Part shown: in pieces, positions 17,264-25,551 of the stretch
Layout: each line of letters begins with the position of its first letter
How positions within the stretch are numbered: position 1 is the stretch's first letter
Assembly: GCA_964435965.1 (NCBI GenBank)
Contig: CAYTBB010000001.1
Span: forward strand, 7,672 to 71,671
DNA from: 20-14-all-45-10 sp964435965
GTDB taxonomy: Bacteria > Chloroflexota > Dehalococcoidia > GIF9 > AB-539-J10
DNA: 64,000 nucleotides
Reading direction: 5' to 3'
Made by a program: the position numbers and the translations under genes
Notes under the pieces: generated by a model
Seen by the model: only the letters and a program-made list of their open reading frames with translations
The model's database searches: none
Told to the model about the DNA's origin: nothing

Positions 17264-17457
17264 AAAACGAGAGATTTCATAAAATTAAATCCCATTGGAA
17301 ATCTAAGACGTGACATAAGCTGTTAGCTTTTACCTTCCGATGTTTTAGCCCTTTCTATCAGCATCCTTTAATCAATTGAGAAGAAATGCTCCCCACTACA
17401 AAATAACTAACGACCTAATTCACTCTCATATATTTATATTATCATGTTTGCCAAATA

Positions 17458-17530
17458 TGGGCGATACTGGATTTGAACCAGTGACCTCTGCGATGTCAAC
17501 GCAGCGCTCTAACCGCTGAGCTAACCGCCC
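17458..17530 (-). tRNA. tRNA-Val (anticodon GAC)
   Basis: On the minus strand the acceptor strands GGGCGGT and ATCGCCC pair. The D arm is TAGCTCAGCGGTTAGAGC, the anticodon arm CTGCG-TTGACAT-CGCAG has anticodon GAC, and the T arm is CTGGTTCAAATCCAG. The discriminator is A and no CCA is encoded. 73 bases. It lies about 240 bases upstream of thrS on the same strand. Confidence 0.95.
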
Positions 17531-17620
17531 CTTTCGATCGATTGTCGACCGATTGTAGCAGACATATATAGGAAGGTCAAATCTCCACATAGACAGTCAT
17601 TCCACAACACCTACCTGTAG

Positions 17621-17770
17621 GCTCTGAACCCCTCACTCCTTTTCACTTCGTTCAGAGCTTCGGCTCACCAAGGTAAACTCCGCGAGGAATCTCGTAGCAT
17701 TCAGACAGGCTCCGTGAAAAATCTTTACCCCTCGCTGCCTCTTTGCTTCGAGTGTTTCAGTTCAGAATGA
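17621..17770. repeat. Degenerate family C repeats
   Basis: Two diverged units containing CTTCGTTCAGAGCTTCGGCTC, GCGAGGAATCTC, CATTCAGACAGGCTC and GTGAAAAATCT. They match the pattern of clearer copies at 33263-33385 and 51946-51991. The gap 17531-17810 holds only this. Confidence 0.5.
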
Positions 17771-17810
17771 TAAAATAGATGCTTTCCAAAATGGCGAGGA
17801 TTATAGTACG

Positions 17811-17819
17811 TGATATAAT
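17811..17819 (+). promoter_or_regulatory. Extended -10 promoter for the archease operon
   Basis: TGATATAAT, a perfect -10 hexamer with the upstream TG of extended -10 promoters, lies 30 bases before the archease ATG. No good -35 hexamer is visible. Confidence 0.45.
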
Positions 17820-17849
17820 AGAATCAACTTTGCCGCATAGCAGGCTAAG

Positions 17850-18272
17850 ATGATTGAGAAGGCTTTTGAAATCATTGATCACACTGCTGACGTAGGCATT
17901 ATTGCTTATGGAGCTGATATTAAGCAGCTCTTTTCCAATGCTGCTTTAGCCTTGTTTAGCTTGATCACGGAGGTCGGAAGCATTAATGAGAAATTGCAGC
18001 GCCACGTAGAGATAATTAGTGAAGACAAAGATAGCTTACTAGTAGAATGGCTTAATGAGCTTATTTACCTCTTTGATGCTGAGCACGTTTTGTTTAGGAG
18101 GTTCGACATCGAAAGTTTGACTAACAACCAGCTTAGAGCTACTTGCTATGGGGAGGATCTTGATCCTCTAAAACATAAGATAAGGACGGGAGTAAAAGCA
18201 GCTACATACCATATGTTAAAAATAAACAAGGATGACCACGGTTATGAGGTGCAAATAATCTTTGATGTTTAA
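17850..18272 (+). CDS. Archease, RtcB-activating protein
   Basis: Archease stimulates guanylylation and turnover of the RNA ligase RtcB. The 140-residue protein has the family pattern: DHTADVGIIAYG near the N-terminus, LFSNAALALFSLITEV, SLLVEWLNELIYLFDAE in the middle and KAATYHMLKI near the end. The acidic residues of the metal site (the D of DHTADVG and the C-terminal D) are present. The rtcB gene follows after 11 bases, matching the known gene pairing. Confidence 0.93.
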   Translation: MIEKAFEIIDHTADVGIIAYGADIKQLFSNAALALFSLITEVGSINEKLQRHVEIISEDKDSLLVEWLNELIYLFDAEHVLFRRFDIESLTNNQLRATCYGEDLDPLKHKIRTGVKAATYHMLKINKDDHGYEVQIIFDV

Positions 18273-18283
18273 GGAGTTAAGAC

Positions 18284-19741
18284 ATGTCAAAGTGGCCAGG
18301 ACAACTTGTTAGGATAGACGATTATCATTGGGAAATTCCTCAGAGCTACAAAGATGGCATGAGAGTCCCTGGTTTAATCTATGCTAGTAAAGAGATGCTA
18401 GAATCCATACGTGAGGAACAAACACCAGAACAAGTCGCCAATGTTGCCTTCCTTCCCGGCATAGTTAAGTTCTCCTTTGCTATGCCAGATATCCATTGGG
18501 GCTATGGTTTCCCTATAGGTGGAGTTGCTGCCATGAGTGTTAAGGACGGCGTAATTTCCCCTGGCGGAGTGGGTTATGACATAAACTGCGGGGTAAGGTT
18601 GTTACGTACCAATCTTAATGAAGCTGAAGTAAGGCCTAAGATCGACCAGCTCGTTGACCGACTATTCGCTAATGTGCCCTCTGGTTTGGGCTCTGAGGGA
18701 AAAATAAAGGTAAGCCGAAAAGAGATGAATGACTTGATGGCTGGAGGGGCCCGCTGGGCAGTAAAGCATGGCTTTGGCTCCGAGGAAGACTTAGATGCCA
18801 CTGAAGAAGGTGGATGCCTGAAGGGAGCCGATCCAAGTAAGATAAGCGATAAAGCAATAAAACGGGGTATGCCTCAAGCGGGCACATTAGGCTCAGGAAA
18901 TCATTTCCTCGAGGTTCAGGTAGTGAGGGAGATCTTTGACTCCGAGGTAGCTAGCGTCATGGGCATTAACGAAATAGGCCAGGTATTGGTTCTTATTCAC
19001 ACCGGCTCTCGAGGCTTTGGTCATCAGGTATGCACTGACCATCTGAGGGTGATGGAAGGGGCGGTATCAAAGTATGGCATAAAACTTCCTGATCGCCAGC
19101 TTGCCTGTGCCCCTATAGAATCAAAGGAAGGTAGAGACTATTTAGCTGCCATGGCATGCGCTGCCAATTATGCCTGGTGTAACCGACAATGTATTACTCA
19201 TTGGTTTAGGGAAAGTTTTTCTAAAGTCTTCGCTAAAAGTCCTGAGGAACTTGGTATGAAGCAGATTTACGATGTGGCGCACAACATCGCTAAGATAGAG
19301 GAACATATGGTAAATGGGCAGAAGCTCAAGGTTTGTGTGCATCGTAAAGGCGCCACCAGGGCTTTTCCACCCAACCATAAGGACATTCCCCAGAAGTACA
19401 AGGAGATAGGGCAGCCTGTACTTATCCCAGGAGATATGGGGCGTTGCTCTTTCATTGCTGTGGGCACCCAGAAGGCTATGGAGGAAAGCTTTGGCTCTAC
19501 CTGTCATGGTGCTGGCAGAGTGCTATCACGTCACGCCGCTATGCGAAGCTTAAGAGGCAAGGATGTGGCTCAAGATTTGAAGAGGAGAGGTATCACTGTT
19601 AAGACAGGGGACATACCCTCTCTAGCTGAGGAAGCATCTCAGGCTTACAAGGATGTCACTGGGGTGATAGAGGTCTGCCGCCAAGCCGGTATTTGTAACA
19701 AAGTAGCCATGGCCGTTCCCATAGGCGTTATTAAAGGCTAG
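18284..19741 (+). CDS. rtcB: RNA-splicing ligase RtcB
   Basis: RtcB joins 2',3'-cyclic phosphate or 3'-phosphate RNA ends to 5'-OH ends using GTP and Mn2+, in tRNA splicing or RNA repair. It is 485 residues, the full length of the archaeal-type enzyme, with no intein. Visible: PDIHWGYGFPIGG, GYDINCGVR (metal cysteine), GSGNHFLEVQ, and near the C-terminus STCHGAGRVLSR, whose histidine is the guanylylated residue. It is paired with archease upstream. With no intron-containing tRNA in view, repair of cut RNAs is the likelier role (inference). Confidence 0.95.
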   Translation: MSKWPGQLVRIDDYHWEIPQSYKDGMRVPGLIYASKEMLESIREEQTPEQVANVAFLPGIVKFSFAMPDIHWGYGFPIGGVAAMSVKDGVISPGGVGYDINCGVRLLRTNLNEAEVRPKIDQLVDRLFANVPSGLGSEGKIKVSRKEMNDLMAGGARWAVKHGFGSEEDLDATEEGGCLKGADPSKISDKAIKRGMPQAGTLGSGNHFLEVQVVREIFDSEVASVMGINEIGQVLVLIHTGSRGFGHQVCTDHLRVMEGAVSKYGIKLPDRQLACAPIESKEGRDYLAAMACAANYAWCNRQCITHWFRESFSKVFAKSPEELGMKQIYDVAHNIAKIEEHMVNGQKLKVCVHRKGATRAFPPNHKDIPQKYKEIGQPVLIPGDMGRCSFIAVGTQKAMEESFGSTCHGAGRVLSRHAAMRSLRGKDVAQDLKRRGITVKTGDIPSLAEEASQAYKDVTGVIEVCRQAGICNKVAMAVPIGVIKG

Positions 19742-19747
19742 AGCAAT

Positions 19748-19780
19748 ATGTCATTGCGAGTGAAGCGAAGCAATCCCCAG
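19748..19780. repeat. Family A repeat forming the start of the SagB-type gene
   Basis: ATGTCATTGCGAGTGAAGCG followed by AAGCAATCCCCAG. It supplies the start codon and the first eleven codons. It is related to copies inside pheT, leuC, purC and hisG. Confidence 0.7.
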
Positions 19781-20383
19781 CTTGTAATAAAGCTTCCACC
19801 TCCTCAGCTAAAAGGTAAGATGTCGCTGGAAGAAGCTATAGCTAGCCGTAGATCAGTTCGAAAATATCGCTCAGAACCATTAACACCTTCTCAGCTATCT
19901 CAGCTTCTCTGGTCAGCTCAGGGTATTACCGGGGCCGGGGGACTTAGAGCAGCCCCCAGCGCTGGGGCTACATATCCTCTGGAAATTTTTGTTTTCATTG
20001 GCAAACAAGCCATAGAAGGGCTACAAGCTGGCATTTACCACTATGATGTAGTTAGTCATTCACTGGTTTTACATCAACCGGGAGACTTGAGGAAAGAGCT
20101 AGCTAGGGCAGCTCTTGACGAGGGATTCATTGCCAATGCCCCGCTGGATATCGTTATCTGTGCCCTTTATCCCAGGACTTCCTACAGATATGGCCGGCGT
20201 GGAGAGAGATATGTTCACATGGAAATGGGACATGTCGGGGAAAACATCCACCTTCAAGCTGTAGCTCTGGGCTTGGCCACAGTGGAAGTCGGTGCTTTTG
20301 ATGACGAGGGGGTAAGAGAAGTCCTAGGAGTGGAAGAACAGATTAAGCCTTTGTACATCATGCCCATTGGCAAGCCACTGTAA
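19748..20383 (+). CDS. SagB-type nitroreductase-family oxidoreductase
   Basis: An FMN-dependent nitroreductase-fold protein of the SagB/ThcOx dehydrogenase type, 211 residues. KLPPPQLKGKMSLEEAIASR and RRSVRKY form the family N-terminus; SAGATYPLEIFVF and MEMGHVGENIHLQAVALGL are the FMN-site blocks. No RiPP precursor or cyclodehydratase gene is nearby, so a role in azoline oxidation is not supported. The start codon and first residues (MSLRVKRSNPQ) are encoded by a family A repeat. The gene is 6 bases after rtcB. Confidence 0.82.
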   Translation: MSLRVKRSNPQLVIKLPPPQLKGKMSLEEAIASRRSVRKYRSEPLTPSQLSQLLWSAQGITGAGGLRAAPSAGATYPLEIFVFIGKQAIEGLQAGIYHYDVVSHSLVLHQPGDLRKELARAALDEGFIANAPLDIVICALYPRTSYRYGRRGERYVHMEMGHVGENIHLQAVALGLATVEVGAFDDEGVREVLGVEEQIKPLYIMPIGKPL

Positions 20384-20422
20384 GGGCTAAAATCGCTGGT
20401 TTTACATTAAGTTTTGCCGCGT

Positions 20423-20449
20423 AGCAGTGTGATCACCTGTGCCACTGCT
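20423..20449. terminator. Inverted repeat between convergent genes
   Basis: AGCAGTG (20423-20429) and CACTGCT (20443-20449) can form a 7-base-pair stem between the ends of the nitroreductase gene and cimA. There is no clear T run on either side, so terminator function is uncertain. Confidence 0.3.
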
Positions 20450-20499
20450 GCTAGCTGGTGCCTTGCAGGCAGCTCTCGCGTCATATTTAGTGATACCTT

Positions 20500-22089
20500 C
20501 TATTTTATCTGGGCTTGCTTTATCAGCCAATACTCGATGCTGTCTGCCAAAGCTAGCCAGCTGGCTTCAATGATATTAGTTGAACTGCCTACTGTTCTCC
20601 AATGTTCCTGGCTATCGCTGGATTCAAGGAGCACTCGTACTTGAGAGGCAGTGCCAGCGGTTTCCTCGAGTATGCGCACCTTGTAATCGGTGAGCTCCAC
20701 AGCAGTCAGGTCGGGGTAAAATTGGATCAAAGCTTTGCGCAAAGCCTGGTCAAGTGCATTGACCGGTCCATTACCTTCAGCGGCAGTGTGTACTATCCTG
20801 TCAGCTACCTTCACTTTAATAGTTGCTTCTGATAATGGCTCTTCCCGCCTTCCGCTACTAGGAGGGCGGCGGCGTTTCTCCACTACTACCATGAAATCAA
20901 CTAGCTCGAAAGGTGGGCGATAATTTGGTTGGGCACGGTAGAGTAAAAGGTCAAACGATGCCTCAGCACTATCATATTGAAAACCTTGCCTTTCTAATGA
21001 CTTAATTTGTTTTAGCACCTTTTCGATCTCTCCACCTTTGGGAGTGGGTAGTTTACGCTCCTTAGCTTTGTAAATAATATTCCCTTTCCCCGCTAGCTCA
21101 GAGATAACAACATGAGGGCGATTACCTACCAATTCAGGATTTATATGCTGGTAGCTATCTGCCCATTTTGTTAAAGCGGAAACGTGGACTCCACCTTTGT
21201 GAGTAAAGGCATTGGCACCTACGTAAGGAAGCCGAGCGTAATGAGGCAAGTTAGCTAGCTCAGATATATAGCGGGAGAGATTGCGTAATTTGCTTAGCTG
21301 CTCCTGGGTGACGCAATCAATGCCCATCTTAAGTTTCAGAGTGGGAATGAGAGAACAAAGATTGGCGTTGCCACAGCGTTCACCATAGCCGTTAATAGTT
21401 CCTTGGATTTGTGTGGCCCCTGCCTCAATGGCAGCTAAAGAGTTAGCTACAGCAAGTTCAGCATCATTGTGGGCATGAATGCCTAGGGGGACAGGAGTCA
21501 CTTTTTGCACCACTTTAATAGCCTCTGCTATTTGCTGAGGTAAAGTGCCACCATTGGTATCGCAAAGAACTACACACTCAGCACCAGCTTTAGCGGCAGC
21601 AGTTATTACGGCAAGGCTATATTCAAGGTTTGTTTTATAGCCATCGAAAAAATGCTCGGCATCGAAGAAAACCCTTAGCCCTTTTGAATTAAGGTAAATT
21701 ATGGAGTCTGTGATCATACTGAGGTTTTCTTCCAATGTGGTTTCCAGAACTTGGATTACTTGCTTATCCCAAGCTTTTCCTACAATGGTGACCGCCTTGG
21801 TTTTAGCCTCTAATAGAGCCCGGAGGTTGACATCTTCATCTGCCTTACAATGGGAACGCCTGGTGCTGCCAAAGGCAACTAAAGTTGAATGACCTAGGCT
21901 CAATTTTTGTGCCTTGGCAAAGAATTCAGTATCTTTGGGGTTAGAGCCAGGCCAACCACCTTCGATGAAATCGATGCCAAGCTCGTCTAATTTCTGGGCA
22001 ATCTTCAACTTATCCTCAACAGAAAAGGAAATCCCTTCCTGCTGAGCACCGTCTCTTAAAGTTGTGTCATAAAGCTGGATTTGCGTCAC
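20500..22089 (-). CDS. cimA: (R)-citramalate synthase
   Basis: CimA condenses pyruvate and acetyl-CoA to citramalate, opening the threonine-independent route to 2-oxobutyrate and isoleucine. The 529-residue protein has the HMGL-like barrel (LYDTTLRDGAQQEGISFS, GWPGSNPKD, HAHNDAELAVANS) and a C-terminal LeuA-type regulatory domain (YKVRILEETAGTASQVRVL). GWPGSNPKD distinguishes it from LeuA, which lies upstream and has AGFPISSPGD. It overlaps leuB by 4 bases and is the last gene of the operon. LeuCD and LeuB would also process citramalate. Confidence 0.92.
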   Translation of the reverse strand: MTQIQLYDTTLRDGAQQEGISFSVEDKLKIAQKLDELGIDFIEGGWPGSNPKDTEFFAKAQKLSLGHSTLVAFGSTRRSHCKADEDVNLRALLEAKTKAVTIVGKAWDKQVIQVLETTLEENLSMITDSIIYLNSKGLRVFFDAEHFFDGYKTNLEYSLAVITAAAKAGAECVVLCDTNGGTLPQQIAEAIKVVQKVTPVPLGIHAHNDAELAVANSLAAIEAGATQIQGTINGYGERCGNANLCSLIPTLKLKMGIDCVTQEQLSKLRNLSRYISELANLPHYARLPYVGANAFTHKGGVHVSALTKWADSYQHINPELVGNRPHVVISELAGKGNIIYKAKERKLPTPKGGEIEKVLKQIKSLERQGFQYDSAEASFDLLLYRAQPNYRPPFELVDFMVVVEKRRRPPSSGRREEPLSEATIKVKVADRIVHTAAEGNGPVNALDQALRKALIQFYPDLTAVELTDYKVRILEETAGTASQVRVLLESSDSQEHWRTVGSSTNIIEASWLALADSIEYWLIKQAQIK

Positions 22090-23171
22090 TTTATCCTCTG
22101 GGCAATTAAATCTCCCATTTCCTTTGTCCCCACTCTAGTTTTTCCTTCGCTCATTATATCGTAAGTTCGGTAGCCCTGCTCTAAGGTAGCCAAAACAGCA
22201 TTTTCTATCGCCTGGGCTTCGGTTTCCAACTCAAAGGAATAGCGAAACATCATAGCTACACTTGAAATGGTAGCAATAGGGTTAGCTAGATTTTGTCCTG
22301 CTCGACTTGGAGCGCTGCCATGGATTGGCTCATACATACCAAAGGTCTTCCCTTTAGGAATTCCAGCTAAACTAGCTGAAGATAGCATGCCCATGGAGCC
22401 AGCAAGCATTGAAGCCTCGTCAGTGAGAATATCTCCGAATGTGTTTTCGGTGACCAAAACATCTAAATCGGCAGGACGTCGGATAAGTCGCATGGCACAG
22501 GCATCAACTAACATATGTTGAAGCTCGACATCAGGATAATCAGCAGAAATTTCTATGGCAATCTGCCGCCACAATCTCGATGACTGAAGAACATTGGCTT
22601 TATCAACGGAGATTAGCTTTTTGGTTCGGGCGCGAGCTAATTCGAAACCAACCCTCAAGATACGCTCAATCTCTGCTTCAGAATAAGCCATGGTATCAAC
22701 AGCCTGCCTTCCCTCCGAAGTTCGCCATTGTTTCTTGGGTTGGCCAAAGTAAAGTCCGCCGGTGAGCTCTCTAACAAAAAGTAAATCAACTCCTTCAACT
22801 ATCTCTGGCTTGAGGGATGTAGAATTAACCAGCATAGGTAGAACCTTTACCGGACGCAAATTGGCAAATAGACCTAACTCCTTTCTTAGAGCTAAAAGCC
22901 CGTCTTCGGGGTGGACTTTAGCTTGAGGGTCATCCCACTTCGGTCCGCCAACTGCCCCCAATAGTACAGCATCACATTGTTTGCACATATCTAACGTTTC
23001 CTGGCTAAGAGCTACACCTGAGACATCTATGGCGCAGCCACCTACCAAACCTTGGTGTAAAAAGAATTTGTGCCCGAACCTCTCAGCTACAGCCTGTAAG
23101 ACTTTCGTTGCCTCAGCTATGACCTCAGGGCCAACGCCATCGCCAGGTAAAACCGCTACATCAAATCCCAC
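22086..23171 (-). CDS. leuB: 3-isopropylmalate dehydrogenase
   Basis: Oxidises and decarboxylates 3-isopropylmalate in leucine synthesis, and the citramalate-derived analogue for isoleucine. 361 residues. Motifs: LPGDGVGPEVIAEA at the N-terminus, the substrate and metal region around VDACAMRLIRRPADLDVLVT, and NTFGDILTDEASMLAGSMGM followed by the NAD-binding HGSAPSRAGQNLANP. It lies 2 bases after the leuD stop and overlaps cimA (ATGA). Confidence 0.95.
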   Translation of the reverse strand: MGFDVAVLPGDGVGPEVIAEATKVLQAVAERFGHKFFLHQGLVGGCAIDVSGVALSQETLDMCKQCDAVLLGAVGGPKWDDPQAKVHPEDGLLALRKELGLFANLRPVKVLPMLVNSTSLKPEIVEGVDLLFVRELTGGLYFGQPKKQWRTSEGRQAVDTMAYSEAEIERILRVGFELARARTKKLISVDKANVLQSSRLWRQIAIEISADYPDVELQHMLVDACAMRLIRRPADLDVLVTENTFGDILTDEASMLAGSMGMLSSASLAGIPKGKTFGMYEPIHGSAPSRAGQNLANPIATISSVAMMFRYSFELETEAQAIENAVLATLEQGYRTYDIMSEGKTRVGTKEMGDLIAQRIK

Positions 23172-23173
23172 GT

Positions 23174-23665
23174 CTATCCCCTCTGTAATCTGCTTCTAGT
23201 ATATTCGATTAGTCCACCGGAGGCTATAATCCCCATCATAAATTCAGGGTAAGGGTTAGCTATAAATGTCTTATGCTTCGAAATGTTCTTAATTTTCCCG
23301 CTAGACAAATCTACTTCTAGTATATCGCCAGTCTCTGTTTCATCTACTGCCTCAGTACACTCCAGAAGAGGCAAGCCAATATTGACAGCATTACGGAAGA
23401 AGATGCGGGCAAAACTTTGAGCAATAACGCAGGATATGCCGCAAGCCTTTATAGCTAAAGGAGCGTGCTCCCTTGAAGAACCACAACCAAAGTTAGTAGT
23501 GGCAACTATAATATCTCCAGGCTCGACTTTAGTGGTAAATTCAGGGTCAATCCCCTCCATGCAATGCTTCGCTAGTTCCTCAGGTTCAAATACATTGAGA
23601 TAGCGCGCTGGAATGATAACATCGGTATCAACGTTAGCGCCGAATTTATGAGCTTTACCTTTCAA
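23174..23665 (-). CDS. leuD: 3-isopropylmalate dehydratase small subunit
   Basis: The small (swivel) subunit of isopropylmalate isomerase, 163 residues, the short form. KFGANVDTDVIIPARYLN at the N-terminus and NFGCGSSREHAPLAIK are diagnostic. Translation begins at a TTG with AGGAGG eight bases upstream. The TTG overlaps the TGA of a short upstream reading frame (23662-23785), which suggests coupling. The partner leuC is 161 bases upstream. Confidence 0.94.
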   Translation of the reverse strand: MKGKAHKFGANVDTDVIIPARYLNVFEPEELAKHCMEGIDPEFTTKVEPGDIIVATTNFGCGSSREHAPLAIKACGISCVIAQSFARIFFRNAVNIGLPLLECTEAVDETETGDILEVDLSSGKIKNISKHKTFIANPYPEFMMGIIASGGLIEYTRSRLQRG

Positions 23666-23785
23666 CTGCTTAACCTCCTAAATGCCTTTATCCATTTCCT
23701 CTGCGTTTCAGCAACCTTAGCCTCATCTTCCGCAAGCTCTTTTAAAGCTGCTTTTGTTAACTGTAATAGACAGGGAATGCCTCAT
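23662..23785 (-). pseudogene. Possible small, frameshifted gene between leuC and leuD
   Basis: On the minus strand a 39-codon open stretch ends with LTKAALKELAEDEAKVAETQ, then RKWIKAFRRLSS and TGA, and this TGA overlaps the leuD TTG start. The composition is that of a charged helix and looks coding, but the frame has no ATG, GTG or TTG start. The nearest ATG (23785) is in another frame. It could be a small gene with a frameshift or a chance frame. I recognise no family. Confidence 0.3.
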
Positions 23786-23826
23786 ATCGAGGAACTTATT
23801 ACCTCTAAAACCCCAAGGATTTTGTT

Positions 23827-25134
23827 TTAACTCTTGAGCCCAGTTACAACCTCCTCTGGACTAGTAATTCTGCCTAGAATAGCGCTAGCGGCAGCTACTA
23901 CAGGACTTGCCAAATAGACCTCGGACTGAGGGCTTCCCATTCTGCCAACAAAATTTCGGTTGGTGGTAGATAAACAGCGCTCACCAGCGGCTAAAACCCC
24001 CATGTGTCCACCAAGACAAGGCCCACAAGTAGGAGTGCTTACTACAGCCCCAGCTTCTATAAAAGTTTCTATTAGCCCCTCTCTCAAAGCATCAAGATAA
24101 ACCTTCTGCGAGCCTGGAATAATGATACATCTAATTTCTGGATGTATTTGCCTTCCTTTGAGGAGTTTAGCCGCTACTCTCAAATCACCAAGGCGACCAT
24201 TGGTGCAACCGCCGATAACCACCTGATCTAGTTTTATGTTACCCACCTGGCTTACAGGTTTAGTATTGGAGGGAAGATGAGGGAAAGCCACCTGAGGCTC
24301 AATTTTGGACACCTCATATTCTCTGATTTTGGCATATTCAGCATCTTTACATTGAGATTGCTTCGTCGCTGACGCTCCTCGCAATGACGTAGGGGATGGC
24401 TCGCAATGACGGAGGGACACGTGCGCTTTAATATATTCCTCGGCCTTAGCATCTACACAAAAAATGCCAGCCTTAGCTCCAGCTTCGATGGCCATATTTG
24501 CCATAGTAAAGCGCCCATCCATTGATAGCTCATCAACTGCTTCACCCCTAAACTCCATAACCGAGTAAAGCGCTCCATCTACACCAATATCTCCGATGGT
24601 GTAAAGAATAATATCCTTGCCACTAACCCATTTGGGCAGCTTCCCATGGTAAATAAACTTAATCGTTTGTGGCACCTTCATCCATATTTCGCCGGTAGCC
24701 ATAGCCACAGCAATGTCAGTTGAACCCATGCCTGTGGCAAAAGCTCCCAGGGCACCATAAGTACAAGTATGGGAATCAGCGCCAACAATGACTTGCCCAG
24801 ACAAGACCAAGCCTTGCTCAGGCAAGAGCACATGCTCAATCCCCATTCGCCCTACCTCAAAGTAAATCAGTCCCTGTTCCTTAGCGAACTCACGCATCAG
24901 CTTTGCTTGTCCAGCAGATGCTATATCTTTATTGGGGCAAAAATGATCGGGAACCATGACTACCTTTGCAGGGTCAAACACCTTTGATATTCCAAGCCGT
25001 TGAAACTCTTTTATGGCTAAGGGGGCAGTTATATCATTGGCTAAAACTAAATCAACTCTGACATTTATAAACTCGCCAGGCTTAACTTCCTTCTTGCCAC
25101 TATGAGCTGCTAAGATCTTCTCAGCTAAAGTCAA
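23827..25134 (-). CDS. leuC: 3-isopropylmalate dehydratase large subunit, with a repeat-encoded insertion
   Basis: The [4Fe-4S] aconitase-family subunit of isopropylmalate isomerase, 435 residues. GADSHTCTYGALGAFATG holds the first cluster cysteine; the C-terminal part has GGCTNGRLGDLRVAAKLL and the further cysteines in STPTCGPCLGGHMG. About residues 241-260 (SLRHCEPSPTSLRGASATKQ) are not LeuC-like. They are encoded by a family A repeat at 24354-24412, inserted in frame. The core motifs either side are intact, so the enzyme is probably active. The mgtC-like gene is upstream. Confidence 0.94.
   Translation of the reverse strand: MTLAEKILAAHSGKKEVKPGEFINVRVDLVLANDITAPLAIKEFQRLGISKVFDPAKVVMVPDHFCPNKDIASAGQAKLMREFAKEQGLIYFEVGRMGIEHVLLPEQGLVLSGQVIVGADSHTCTYGALGAFATGMGSTDIAVAMATGEIWMKVPQTIKFIYHGKLPKWVSGKDIILYTIGDIGVDGALYSVMEFRGEAVDELSMDGRFTMANMAIEAGAKAGIFCVDAKAEEYIKAHVSLRHCEPSPTSLRGASATKQSQCKDAEYAKIREYEVSKIEPQVAFPHLPSNTKPVSQVGNIKLDQVVIGGCTNGRLGDLRVAAKLLKGRQIHPEIRCIIIPGSQKVYLDALREGLIETFIEAGAVVSTPTCGPCLGGHMGVLAAGERCLSTTNRNFVGRMGSPQSEVYLASPVVAAASAILGRITSPEEVVTGLKS
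24354..24412. repeat. Family A repeat inserted in leuC
   Basis: GAGATTGCTTCGTCGCTGAC, then GCTCCTCGCAATGACG and a second partial unit GGCTCGCAATGACGG. It is read in frame on the minus strand and adds about 20 residues to LeuC. Confidence 0.8.
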
Positions 25135-25146
25135 ATTTTTCCACTC

Positions 25147-25551
25147 CTAGCCATGAACCTTGGGAATCATTAAAACACCCGCAGTGATGAGAGCCGCAAT
25201 GATGGAAATCAAGTATAGACCAGCGCCAGCAGCTAAACCTATGGCAGCGCTCACCCAGACGCTTGCTGCAGTGGTTAGTCCGGCTACACCCTCTCCACGC
25301 ATGCCACGAAAGATAACGCCAGCACCAATGAACCCGACTCCAGCTACTACACCAGCGGCAACTCGTGAAGGATCCACTGCACCACTGAAGCCAAAAATGG
25401 AAGCTACGGTGAAAAGGGCTGCCCCCAGGGCAATCAAAATGTGAGTGCGCAGCCCTGCTGTTTTACTAGCTCGCTCACGTTGATAACCAATGCCTGCTCC
25501 TAGAGCAGCAGCTAAAAACAGGCGCAATATCATTTCCAGCCATGGGCTCAA
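25147..25551 (-). CDS. MgtC/SapB-family membrane protein
   Basis: A 134-residue membrane protein with about four hydrophobic segments. RLFLAAALGAGIGYQRER, SKTAGLRTHILIALGAALF, GVGFIGAGVIFR and GLTTAASVWVSAAIGLAAG form the conserved MgtC N-terminal domain. Characterised members modulate Mg2+ homeostasis or the F-type ATPase; what this one does is unknown. It lies directly between leuA (1 base) and leuC (12 bases), inside the branched-chain amino acid operon, an unusual place for this family. Confidence 0.88.
   Translation of the reverse strand: MSPWLEMILRLFLAAALGAGIGYQRERASKTAGLRTHILIALGAALFTVASIFGFSGAVDPSRVAAGVVAGVGFIGAGVIFRGMRGEGVAGLTTAASVWVSAAIGLAAGAGLYLISIIAALITAGVLMIPKVHG

Noticed and set aside
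17218..17457. T-box riboswitch before thrS
   Set aside because: No TGGNACCGCG-type antiterminator motif on either strand.
20414..20644. Plus-strand frames opposite the end of cimA
   Set aside because: They mirror the cimA coding sequence and have no recognisable domain.
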